Positions 33,300 through 42,707 of a DNA stretch of 64,000 bases are shown here, piece by piece. This DNA comes from Bryoerythrophyllum caledonicum. Taxonomy: Eukaryota; Streptophyta; Bryopsida; Pottiales; Pottiaceae. Where the stretch lies: positions 17,078,904-17,142,903 of the forward strand of contig OZ020517.1 in NCBI GenBank assembly GCA_963971425.1, given 5' to 3'. Position 1 is the stretch's first letter. Every line of letters begins with the position of its first letter. The notes beneath the pieces were generated by a model that saw nothing but the letters and a program-made list of their open reading frames with translations, was not told the origin of the DNA and searched no databases. The translations under genes and the position numbers were made by a program.

Positions 33300-34882
33300 C
33301 CTTTATTTTTCTCTGCTCTCAATGGCTCGAATTTCTGCTCATTGCTCTCCGCTCTCCGCTCTCCGCTCATGAACAAGCCTCCCTCGTCCGGAGACGTCCG
33401 GATACGGACTCGAACTGCAATGTCCTCCGGTGCTTGAGTGCTTCGGTTCTCCGGTCCCTGAGTGGGTAGGTTGGCCACCAATTCCTGCATTCGAGTCCAT
33501 GTCTTCTCCATCTTCTTGCCGTGGTCGTGCAAGAACCGTATGATCTGGATCCGGTTCAGTCTTCCTTCCTTCTCTAGCTGATCTGTGAAGAGAAGACTCC
33601 GGTTGACCGTGTCAACCAGAAAGGCTAACGCGGCGCGTACCTCTGTCAAAGCCTATGCGGAAGCGTCTGCTCGATCTTCCACTTCCTTCAGCTTCTTTCG
33701 GGACTCGGTCAACGCCGTAAACGTTTTGTCGCACGTCGCAGCAAACTTGTCTCGACTCCGGATGATGGCAGCCTGCTGGATCTCTAAGGCCTGGAGTCGG
33801 AGTGTGTTCTTCTGTAGTTCTTGGATCGCTGTCGGTATCTCCACGACCCTCTCTACCTCCAACTCCCTCCTGATGCCGTCCAAGACTTCTCGTAATCGCG
33901 CTTCGGATTGGCACACGATCGCCGCACGCCATCTTGCATGCTGGATGAGCTCCAGTAGGTCGGGCCCGTCGAGTCCAACAAGGTGCGGGGGCTCCGCCGG
34001 AGGAATGCGATCTTCACGTGGTGCGGACCAGGGGCCTTACGGAGGTTGCTCACCCGTTGGCTGAATTGATGTAGATGGTCCGGGTGTCGACTCCCGCGGT
34101 ACAGATCTGCTCCGCTTCCGATTTTGGGGAACTGTCTCGGGCAAGGAAGTCTCCACGTCCTCCGGTTCCTCGTTATCGTCTCCTGCTTCTGGACCTCCAT
34201 AGTTCTGGATCTCCAGCAGCAGCTCGTATGCGTCTTGCTCGTCCGGGGTAAGCACATCGTGTTGTGCGTAGAGGTGAGTGAGGTACGAGGGGAGAGAGGT
34301 GCCGGCCCTCTTCGACTTCTGGAGCCCCTTAACCATCCGGTTGATCATCTCGCTCATAAGCGAGGCCCAATCTACACTAAATTTCTCTCTCATCGAACCT
34401 AATATGGTGGTGGCCCATTTAGACACCACCCGTTTAGGTTTCTCCGGGTGAAAGATCGGGTTCAAGAATCTTACCACAATTTGCGCGTCTTGATGCCGGA
34501 GGTCGTCGGTGCTGTAGCCTTCTTTGGGGTCGGCTTGCCTTGTGAATTCGTCCCCAAGTATGTCTTCGCACCGCTCCGCTGTCTTGACGGTTCCGCTGCT
34601 GAAGGAGTAGGTACGCTGCCACTCCGGAATACCCCAGGTTTCGGGGTGAGCTCGGATTGTGCCATCGTACTGATTGTCCGGTGTCCCGAGCAGTTCCGCC
34701 ACCAGTTTCGGATCCTTCGCGCCCCACGCTACGTCGAGAAGCCCTCGGCAGCCCATGTTGGTGAGGTAGTGTTCGAGGACGGCTTTCTCCTCCGGGTCTG
34801 TCGGTATGATCGGGACCACCCGTTGAACCTCCGGTTGCGTCGTCGTACCACGAGTAGTCCGGGAAGGTTCTCCTTCCGCCAT
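33242..34882 (-). pseudogene. Gag-like coiled-coil protein of element E3, two in-frame stops
   Basis: One reading frame runs from an ATG at 34,882 to 33,242 (547 codons). It is interrupted only by TAA at 34,037-34,039 and TAG at 33,653-33,655, with coding-like sequence continuing in the same frame after each. The first 280 residues contain WGIPEWQRTYSF, FLNPIFHPEKPKRVVSKW and an acidic, then basic, tail. The middle part (33,653-33,916) is a long charged helix (LREVLDGIRRELEVE ... ESRKKLKEVEDRAD). The composition and coiled coil suggest a structural, gag-type protein of a retroelement, but no zinc knuckle or enzyme domain is present. The family name is unknown. Confidence 0.45.
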
Positions 34883-35360
34883 TCCTCACAGTCTCTCCGG
34901 TATCACCTGCACGCACTGACCTCGCCACACACTCTCTCTAATGGAAACACTTCCGTTCTAGGGGGATTAAAATGCACGGGCGAAGGAAAAAGAGTAAGCC
35001 AAGAAGTGTGGGGAGTGAAACCTAACTTCTTGCTTAAATACCTTCTGCGGTGTACGGACGGCCGTTACGGTTATAATAGCGGTTCCGGCTCCGGATCAAT
35101 TCCGGATCCGGATTCCCTCTGGTTCCGGTTTACTTCCGGTTCCAGATGCTTCCGGCAGGTTCCGGACGTGAGCGGTCTCTCCGGTTCCAAATCCCTTGGA
35201 TTTATGGTAATTCCTAAATGGTTTTAAGGATCATTGGTACCCCTAGGTTGTCTTATTTCTTATTTGTCTATTCTATAGTTCAAACTTATGATTCTAACGT
35301 TCTAACACTAATTTTTTTTTGTTTGTGCCGGATTTTTAGGTTAACTTCCGGAACCTTGTG
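33300..35360. mobile_element. TCCGGA-rich element E3 (left part incomplete)
   Basis: The right end (GCCGGATTTTTAGG ... TGTGGGAAC, to about 35,360) matches the right end of E2 at about 48,585-48,630. The stretch with TTATTTCTTATTTGTCTATTC also matches 48,505-48,530. The left end has GAGCGG-type repeats found inverted at the right end of E1. It encodes the gag-like frame on the minus strand. It ends directly against coding sequence of the FCP1-like gene. Confidence 0.6.
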
Positions 35361-37206
35361 GGAACAGATGCCCACAAGACGGTCGCCTCGTTTGGAGAGA
35401 CGTCTGTCCAACAGTCTTTGCTGACATCGGATCCGAAGACGTCTTCTGCTCTTTCACCGCCACAAGCGATAGCCTATGTTGGAGCCGAGCGCATGGTTTC
35501 CGCCGATCCCAGTGTTCAGCCAAACAATGTGATTCCGGTGGAAGAGACAGAAGTTGCTTATGAAGTCAAGACACCGAGCAACACTCAAGCATCTCCAGAA
35601 CACTCTTCAGGTGGAATTCTCGATGAGAACTAGTATATCGAGTATTCTTGTTGTTGTTAATTATGTTTCCCCAATTATTTTCGTACATTAACTTCTATTC
35701 AAAAATAATCTTGGATGTTTATTGTCCTTTTAAACCTTGGTTGAGTAAATTCGATGTTGCTTCCATTTCGAATCTCCTTAATCACTTCCCTTTGTTGTAT
35801 ATTGTTTTCGTCTCGATCCATTTATTTACTCTTTTTAGACTACACTTAAGTTGAAGTAAATGTACTGCGGATAAGTAGTAGTATATCTCTCTATGTTTTA
35901 TTACGTTTAGTCCTTCTCCTAAAGTCAGTGTTACTTCTATTGCATATTCAGCTCGGCTCGAGCTGAATATGCATTACTTTTTGTATATCTTGTTGTTCTT
36001 CCTCTGTGTGCATCATGTTGAAATTCAAGTAGTCCTTTCTTTTGTGTGCATCCAATTGTTGAATACTCATACACTTGCACAGTCAGTTAGAGTCGAGCTC
36101 ATTGTTGATCCTGTTTAGTATCAACTGTCGTTGCATTTTTGGGGCATGTTTGTTCATAACCTATAATTAAATTTTCTGAATTTCAGATGCCCTAAGCCTC
36201 GAAGTCGATTTCATAAAAGATGATGCTGGCTCTTCTGAGCATCCTCCTATGGTTGGTGCAAAGCCCATTGATGCTACTTTGGCCATCAACTCACAGGTAT
36301 AACCTTAATCTCACCACTTTCATGGCCATATTGATTGTGCTGTCTTTTGCAGTGCTTCCTTCTTCGTATAATATTATGTGCTCTTTTGTTATATATTGTT
36401 TAATGTTTAGTAACATGTACCTCCACTCTTTCCCATCTGAATTCCAGGTAGTCGAGCCTCTGGAGAGCGTTCATAGCGCCGTAGTTCATGTTCCTCGTTC
36501 AACCCCTAGAGTGGTCAAACCGTGGTTAAACATTGTGTTTGGCTTGAACGGTATATTGTGTGTGTGTGAGGAATTCCGCTTGAGGTCTGCTACGCAAGCC
36601 TTCAATGCATGTTCTCTACCACACTCGGTAAAAGTTCCAGCCAAGGTCGGCCCAAAGCTAGTCTATGTTCGTCCAGACTGCAAGGCATTTTTGGACACTG
36701 TTTCCAAGTTTGCATCGATATTGGTCTGGAGTTCGATGAAATTGAACACCACTAGTAGCATCGTCAATTACCTCTTCCCGAAAGCGGCCTCACCAAAAGT
36801 CATATTTGGGCAAGAGCATTGTAGGAGAGTCGTAACTGTTCTGATCTATAATGTACCTCAATATCTGAAGGTTAAGAACTCAGATAAGGAGGTATTTCTG
36901 AAGACGTTGTCGAAAGTCCTATTTACTGAAATGGGTGTCTCCTTTACGAAGGAGAATACCATCATCATAGATGACAGTCCGTATAAGCACGTCCTTAATA
37001 ATCCGGAGAATGTGCTTCTTTCGGATACTTGGTCCTACAAAGGAGATGGATGGAACGATAAGTTCCTCCTGAATGTCTTGCTTCCATGGCTCCAAAAGCT
37101 TCACAGTAGTGCAGAGTTAGGGCTGCAATCTTTTCAGCGTGAGAATCCCTGTGGTCGTCTGACAATTTGTTCGGATCCATATAGCTTGGAGTTGCAGTTT
37201 GTAGAG
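35361..37206 (+). pseudogene. FCP1/NLI-type HAD phosphatase-like gene, nucleophile lost, bracketed by E3 and E2
   Basis: Exons: about 35,361-35,610, 36,187-36,296 and 36,448-37,206; phases agree at both introns. The domain begins NIVFGLNGILCVC, where active family members have (L/V)xDLDG or DLNG: the nucleophilic Asp is Gly, so catalysis is unlikely. Then follow VYVRPDCKAFLDTVSKFASI, LVWSSMK, HCRRVV, NTIIIDDSPYKHVLNNP and LLPWLQKL. These are the RP, WSS, DDSP and terminal motifs of the FCP1 homology (NLI-interacting factor) family, which normally dephosphorylates nuclear substrates such as the RNA polymerase II tail. The first exon abuts element E3 and the last is cut by E2. A palindrome of family P lies in intron 1. 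After E2 the frame could resume at 48,638-48,693. Confidence 0.7.
35941..35973. repeat. Family-P palindrome in intron 1 of the FCP1-like gene
   Basis: Arms TGCATATTCAGCTCG and its exact complement are separated by GCT. A degraded relative (CAGTCAGTTAGAGTCGAGCT) lies near 36,077-36,097. Both are within the intron 35,611-36,186. Confidence 0.9.
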
Positions 37207-37417
37207 ACAGTATTCCTCCGGAATGCACCTAATCGTCACTAAGTACTTCCAAAGTAAACCGCTCCCAGTTCGTTCCCACAGAGACCTGTTGTTTCTTCTA
37301 GAATCACTAAATAATCCATAAACACCAAGCACCAATCCACCGGATCCTCACAATAGTTTCTGGATCCTTCCGGATTCCGGATTCTAATAAAAGATTCTGG
37401 ATCCTTCCGGATTCCGG

Positions 37418-39131
37418 TGTCGTCGTAGAGAGTTTGTGTTCCAAGAAAATACTGGATTTCTGGCTGCCACTTTTACTCAATCAAGTTCTTGATAAAAGAA
37501 ACTCCAAATATATATGAAGATTGTCCCTTTCAAGAGACAATCACTTCATTACACAAGTCCTTATAGGACAAAGGAACCCAACTATCTAAGGAAATTATAT
37601 AATTTTACAAGCCTTAGAAAAGGAAACTAACCCGAATCCTAAGAGCTTGTATCTCTTAATCTAACCGTCTAAATAGATCCAAACTTCAGCAGTAGAAGTG
37701 ATATACTATTAAAATCAGCTACACAAAGTTTCAACCGTAGATACCTCACGGATCTTGAGATATCACAGAAATACCTACAGCCTCTCTAAAACCTTGTTTA
37801 CAAACACCCGCGCACCAAAATCTTCATAACTTCCAAGAAAATGCTTCAAACGCTACGAAACTTAAGATATAGCTTGACAGCATAATAAACCACCTTCTTG
37901 AAAAATCTTAGCCAAAAACTCGTCCAGAAGCCAAAGATATGGCCAAAACCGCCACCAACATCAAAGTAATATACTTACAGTCTTAGAAAATATTTGTGCG
38001 CTGTTCAGCTCCAAATATCTCCTATATAAAAGCTCCAAATCCTTCGATTCTTCTGCGTAAAAGGTAGAGCTTGAAAACACCTTTGTAGCCACTCTTCCCG
38101 ATCTCCAAAAGCTTTCTTGAAACTCCCGGAATGCTCAAAAGAGTGGCAGTAGGTTCCCAAATCGCCCCCTAACTTCTAACGCTCATAACTTCTTAACCCC
38201 AACTCCAAATCCTACGTTTTTTGTACCCAAAGTATAGCCTGCAATCCAAACTACTCGAATATGGCCTCTTCAGAGTCGCTGAAACGCTTGATAAGGCCGC
38301 GGACAGCCCCCTTGATTCTCATTGGACACGAGAATCGGCGAATGGGAGGAGGACATTTCATCCAAAACCCATCCCCCTCCATCCCTTGCCACCTCCTCCT
38401 ATCCTTTGCCACCTCCTTCTTATCCTTCGCCACCTCCTTCTTATCCTTCTATCCCTTGCCATATCATTCTATGTTTTTTTTACACTATCTTTTGCATATT
38501 CAATTCTATCCTTTCTATTTAAACATTTAGAACTAAACTCTAAACTTTGAGGCCAAACTTTATCTAAAAGCTTAACATCAAACATTTAAGTCCTAAATAA
38601 TCCAAAGACTTCAACTAATTTAACAAAAACGTACGAAATAACCCTTTCATATCAACTTTCAAACTAATTTACCAACTATTATAACAAACCCCAAACTTAT
38701 AAACATATTACCAATCGTGATTGGTTTTTTACATATTTTGGTAATCCCAATGCTACAAACGCTTATATACTACTGGATGACATCTTCGCACATCGATCAC
38801 GGCTCAGCGGGCTGGCTGAGCGTTCCGCCACACTAAACTAGTTCAGAGTTCGATTCCCGTAGACTCCCTAAACGGTTAATGTGACGCGTGGTCCTGGGGG
38901 CTGCTAAAACCTTAGCAGTGAGACAGCCGGTTGACGCTCCTAAAGCCTGAGCTAGTGAAAAGATGCAGGAATATCATTCCCAAGATAAGGCTCGCCCCGG
39001 TAAAGTATGACCGTGTGGTTGAGGATGAATCCACTAGTCATATCTTCACTGTTGGCCTAGACCATTCAATACCCCCTATTTTTCTATACTAATATATGTT
39101 TTCACACCATGTATGTAATCACTTCACGACA
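37418..39131 (-). repeat. 3' LTR of Gypsy 1 (left copy)
   Basis: This copy is 1,714 bp and nearly identical to 45,164-46,877 at an offset of 7,746. It contains a tRNA-derived SINE-like module at about 38,795-39,060 (see separate entry). Small ORFs in the LTR occur in both copies and are not considered genes. Confidence 0.95.
38797..39060 (+). ncRNA. tRNA-derived SINE-like module inside the LTR
   Basis: An A-box-like CGGCTCAGCGGG (38,800-38,811) is followed about 37 bp later by a B-box GTTCGATTCCC (38,848-38,858). This is the spacing and sequence of an internal RNA polymerase III promoter of tRNA type. The stretch does not fold as a complete tRNA with a clear anticodon, so it is more like the head of a SINE. 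The same module is at 46,543-46,806 in the other LTR. Confidence 0.5.
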
Positions 39132-39143
39132 TTCACCCCCTCC
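39132..39143 (-). promoter_or_regulatory. Polypurine tract of Gypsy 1
   Basis: On the minus strand the bases immediately before the 3' LTR read GGAGGGGGTGAA, the usual primer site for plus-strand DNA synthesis. Confidence 0.75.
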
Positions 39144-39192
39144 AAACCTGCACATCCTCCGGTATGTGCCAAGAAGTTGTCCTTTTCATAAT

Positions 39193-42100
39193 TTACTCTA
39201 GATCATGTGCTGATTCATCCCCTTCTTGGTCATCGTTCCTCAGATCAGGTTGAAACGCTTCGATGTCTTCTGGATTGAATCTGCCATCTCTTCTTCTGAA
39301 AACCTTGACCCGTTTACCAGCCACTGGATTTCTGATAGTAATTCCATCTAGTTCTCGTAAAGAGTATGTGGCGTTATCATAAACTTTGAGTACCACATAA
39401 GGTCCAAACCACTTCTTAGCAAATTTCTTTACAGTGCTATGCTGATGCATTAAACTACTATCATGAATTAAAACCCAATCACCAATCTGGATTGGTTTAG
39501 GCCTCAGTCTATGAGTTTTATCAAACCTATCCTTGTTTGCCAACCTTGCAGCCTTCAACTTCTCAGTCGCTATCTGCAAATCTTCTGGTAACCTCTCCAG
39601 CTGTTGAATTCGAAGTTCCAACAGTGTCTGTCTATCAATATTATCTTCCCATGTTAAAAACATCCATGTTGGATAAGTTTCTTCAGCTGGCATCATAGGT
39701 TTTTGTCCAAACATTAACTCCACGGGCATATAGCCAGTGACAGTACTATGAGTAGTTCTGTCAGCCCACAAAGCAAATGGAAGCAACTTCGGCCATTGAA
39801 TTGATTTACCCTTACACGCCTTTACCAATGCCTGAATAATTGGAGGATGTCCCCTCTCACTTTTTCCATTGGCTTCAGGATTATAAGAAGTAGTCAATTT
39901 CAGCTGAACTCCATATCTGTGGAAGAAATCTCGTGCTTCAGCAGCATCCAATTCTCCTCTATCAGCTCTCATCCTTCCGATGCTCCCATATCTGCTGAAG
40001 ATGTCCTCTAGTATAAACCTGCATATGGCTTCAGTGGTCTTAGTCCGTAAGGCTCTTCCTTCAACATAATTTGATAGCTCTTCTCTTGCCAATACCAAAT
40101 ACTTCATTCCCCACATCCCAAGTGGCATTGCTACCAAATCTATGACCCATTGAAAATGTATAAACGGTGGGTAAGTAGGATGTAACCCATCTCTATATCT
40201 GACTTTAGACTGTAGTTGACAGTCTATGCACGAACTCACAAATTCTTCCACGTCTTTATATAGGCCTTTCCACCAATATCTTTCTTTGATCTTGGTATAA
40301 GTAGCCCATACTCCTCTGTGTCCTGCCCAGAGTGTGTCATGAAATTCTGTCATAATCTTGGTTTTTGTGTCAAGGTCTCCCACCACTCTCAATGGAACCT
40401 TGTCACCCCTTTTGGGCCTTTTCCATAAGAATCCGTCTCTCAACAGATAGGCATAGGATTGATGTCTGATATCCTTGTAGGTTTTATCCATCCAACCTTC
40501 TTGCCTTTTCATCGTGCTCAAATAAATTCCAATATCCTTCAATCTGCCTTCATACAAGTCTTCATGGAAATTTTGAACATCAACTTCAATATCCACACCA
40601 TCAGTAGCAAATGAATATCCAAGGCGTTTCTCTTCTTTATTATCATCCTTCTCATATGCCATCATTTCTTCCTCAGAGGTATATCTAGCCCTAGACAACA
40701 TGTCTGCAACAGAGTTCATTCTCCCGGTAATGTGTATCAAGACAGGATTCAAAGTCTTAATGTAGGCTATCCATCTCAGCATAACAATGTCTGGAGTAGT
40801 ACAATTACTTATCATTCCAAGTAAAGGTAAGCAATCTGTCTCCAGAACCACACTTGCTCCAATCAAATAATTTCTCTCTGCTTTCAGAGCAGTGAGTGCT
40901 CCCCAAAGTTCTCTTTTAACTTGTGGATAAGCCCTTTGTCTTGTTGTGAGAATCCTCGCACCAAATCTTATAGCAAACCTCTTCCCTTCGTTATCATCTT
41001 GTCCATCAGCCCATCCAATTGCTATAGGACTTGTATCCACCGTTACTATTACCGGTCTACCACACTTATAGTCTACTTGTCTGAGAACAGGTGGTGAACT
41101 CAAGATTGTCTTCAGATTTTCCATGGCTATGTCTTGTTCCTCTTCCCAGATAAATTTCTTGCCTTTCCTCAATAACTTGTATAGTGGATCTGAGATATGA
41201 GCAAAGTGAGGCACCCAGATATGATAGAAGACACATGCACCTAAAAATCTTCTAATTTCTGTAATGCTTCTGCATGCTTTCATTCTAGATATTGCATCAA
41301 CTTTTTCTGGGTTTGGTTTTCTACCATATCTGCCGCACAAGTGCCCAACAACTACAATCTCACCAACTCCAAAGTTTGACTTCTCCACAGATAATGTCAA
41401 AATAACCGATTCAAGCTTGCTCAATATCTTAGCCACATCTTCAATGTTTCTCTTCACAAATTCTCTACAACCTCCAATATCCATTGTCTCGTCCTTGTCT
41501 TCCTCTCTGCAACCCTTCATAGGTATATCATCCAAAAATGGGATGGTCTTCTCAGGTACAAACTCATTTAGTATTTGATTCATTGCATTTTGCATATGAG
41601 CTACTGAGTTAGTTGCACCTTGAGGTAATGTACGCATCCTCATTAAACCTAAAGGGGTTTTCATAGTGGTCAGGTCTCTACTTTCTTCAGCTAGCTGGAA
41701 CTGATCATATCCAGAATATAGATCTCCGATAGAATAGATTGCATGACCAGCAAATTGTTCAGCTACTTCATCTACTACAGGGCCTGACCCCATATTTCGG
41801 ATGGTCACTCTGTTTGCAAGTTGCATATCCTGAATAAACCTCAATGCTCTTGATTTCTTAGGTACTGTAAACCATCTGTTAGAATACGGAGCAATTGAAG
41901 GCTCAAGAATACCCATCCGTACCCTTTCTTTCAACAACTCTATCAGTTTAGGAAGCAAAGCTCTTGGCACTGGTATAGGCTTTAAATCCCATGGAATATG
42001 TGGTACAGTGAATATAACCATAGGTGGTACAATATTGGGATCTACACATCCAATCTCATCAGAAGTCAAGGCAAATGCCTTACCATGTTTGATGAGCATT

Positions 42101-42468
42101 TCCTGAAACATCTTCTTCTCTAGAACTGTCAAAAAGCCACCCCCTCCAATCTTCAACTTAGCCAGTGACTCATCTGTAAATTGATGTCCAATTTTGCGCT
42201 TCTCTCGCAATCCTGGCTCTTTGACTGCTTGCTTGATATGTTCCATAGAATCAGGTGGTAGCTGGGTAGCCACTGGTTTAACCTTCTTCGCTACAGTCTT
42301 ATATTTGGTCTGAACAATGGCCTCCTCTTGACAACTTGTAGCAATTCCAGCACCTGTTACCACCTTCTCCAACTCATCATAGGTTGCTCTTGAGTGTATC
42401 TCCACTGAAACATCTCCATCCACCTTCGTAGGTAAGTTCTCTAAAACTTGTACCAATTCATTCTCCAA
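39193..42468 (-). CDS. Pol polyprotein of Gypsy 1 (reverse transcriptase, RNase H, integrase)
   Basis: The open frame is about 1,091 residues. Reverse transcriptase: FIQDMQLANRVT, SIGDLYSGYDQFQL, LPQGATNSVAHMQ and the catalytic FLDDI (usually Y/V-x-DD) near residue 310. RNase H: VTVDTSPIAIGWA, then RELWGALTAL, LETDCLPLLGM and RMNSVADMLSRA. Integrase: an HHCC-type finger (HRGVWATYTKIKERYWW, CIDCQ), core Asp in WVIDLVAMP, second Asp in RADRGE and Glu in NGKSERGH. The C-terminus has FGPYVVLKVYD but no chromodomain. All catalytic residues are present. The frame is preceded by a TGA at 42,469-42,471 and lies about 240 bp from the end of gag, so how it is expressed (reinitiation, splicing or readthrough) is not evident. 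Confidence 0.95.
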   Translation of the reverse strand: MENELVQVLENLPTKVDGDVSVEIHSRATYDELEKVVTGAGIATSCQEEAIVQTKYKTVAKKVKPVATQLPPDSMEHIKQAVKEPGLREKRKIGHQFTDESLAKLKIGGGGFLTVLEKKMFQEMLIKHGKAFALTSDEIGCVDPNIVPPMVIFTVPHIPWDLKPIPVPRALLPKLIELLKERVRMGILEPSIAPYSNRWFTVPKKSRALRFIQDMQLANRVTIRNMGSGPVVDEVAEQFAGHAIYSIGDLYSGYDQFQLAEESRDLTTMKTPLGLMRMRTLPQGATNSVAHMQNAMNQILNEFVPEKTIPFLDDIPMKGCREEDKDETMDIGGCREFVKRNIEDVAKILSKLESVILTLSVEKSNFGVGEIVVVGHLCGRYGRKPNPEKVDAISRMKACRSITEIRRFLGACVFYHIWVPHFAHISDPLYKLLRKGKKFIWEEEQDIAMENLKTILSSPPVLRQVDYKCGRPVIVTVDTSPIAIGWADGQDDNEGKRFAIRFGARILTTRQRAYPQVKRELWGALTALKAERNYLIGASVVLETDCLPLLGMISNCTTPDIVMLRWIAYIKTLNPVLIHITGRMNSVADMLSRARYTSEEEMMAYEKDDNKEEKRLGYSFATDGVDIEVDVQNFHEDLYEGRLKDIGIYLSTMKRQEGWMDKTYKDIRHQSYAYLLRDGFLWKRPKRGDKVPLRVVGDLDTKTKIMTEFHDTLWAGHRGVWATYTKIKERYWWKGLYKDVEEFVSSCIDCQLQSKVRYRDGLHPTYPPFIHFQWVIDLVAMPLGMWGMKYLVLAREELSNYVEGRALRTKTTEAICRFILEDIFSRYGSIGRMRADRGELDAAEARDFFHRYGVQLKLTTSYNPEANGKSERGHPPIIQALVKACKGKSIQWPKLLPFALWADRTTHSTVTGYMPVELMFGQKPMMPAEETYPTWMFLTWEDNIDRQTLLELRIQQLERLPEDLQIATEKLKAARLANKDRFDKTHRLRPKPIQIGDWVLIHDSSLMHQHSTVKKFAKKWFGPYVVLKVYDNATYSLRELDGITIRNPVAGKRVKVFRRRDGRFNPEDIEAFQPDLRNDDQEGDESAHDLE

Positions 42469-42471
42469 TCA

Positions 42472-42707
42472 TGCTTCTTCAAATACTCCATTTATAACTT
42501 CATCACTTGAAACCAAACCCACTCTTTTTAGGATTTTCTCTTGTTTTTTCACCCTTCTCCTATTTACATGGTCCATCTCCTCTGTCTTTTGAAAACTCAC
42601 AAATCCATCACCAACCAAATCCAAACAACCATGACGCAATTTATCTACATTGGGGATTGCAGTTAATCTACTTGCACCTATGTACCCCCACTCGCCAGAG
42701 GTGCTCT
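42472..42707 (-). other. Gag-pol junction of Gypsy 1
   Basis: About 236 bp separate the two frames. The pol frame is closed by TGA at 42,469-42,471 and TAG at 42,559-42,561. No obvious slippery heptamer was seen. Confidence 0.5.

Noticed and set aside
38221-38550. Small proteins in the Gypsy 1 LTR (also at 45,967-46,296)
   Set aside because: Identical because the LTRs are identical; low-complexity translation of TCCTTCGCCACC-type repeats, not a gene.
38797-38870. A tRNA gene
   Set aside because: A and B boxes are present, but no complete cloverleaf with anticodon and acceptor stem could be paired; better explained as a SINE-type head.
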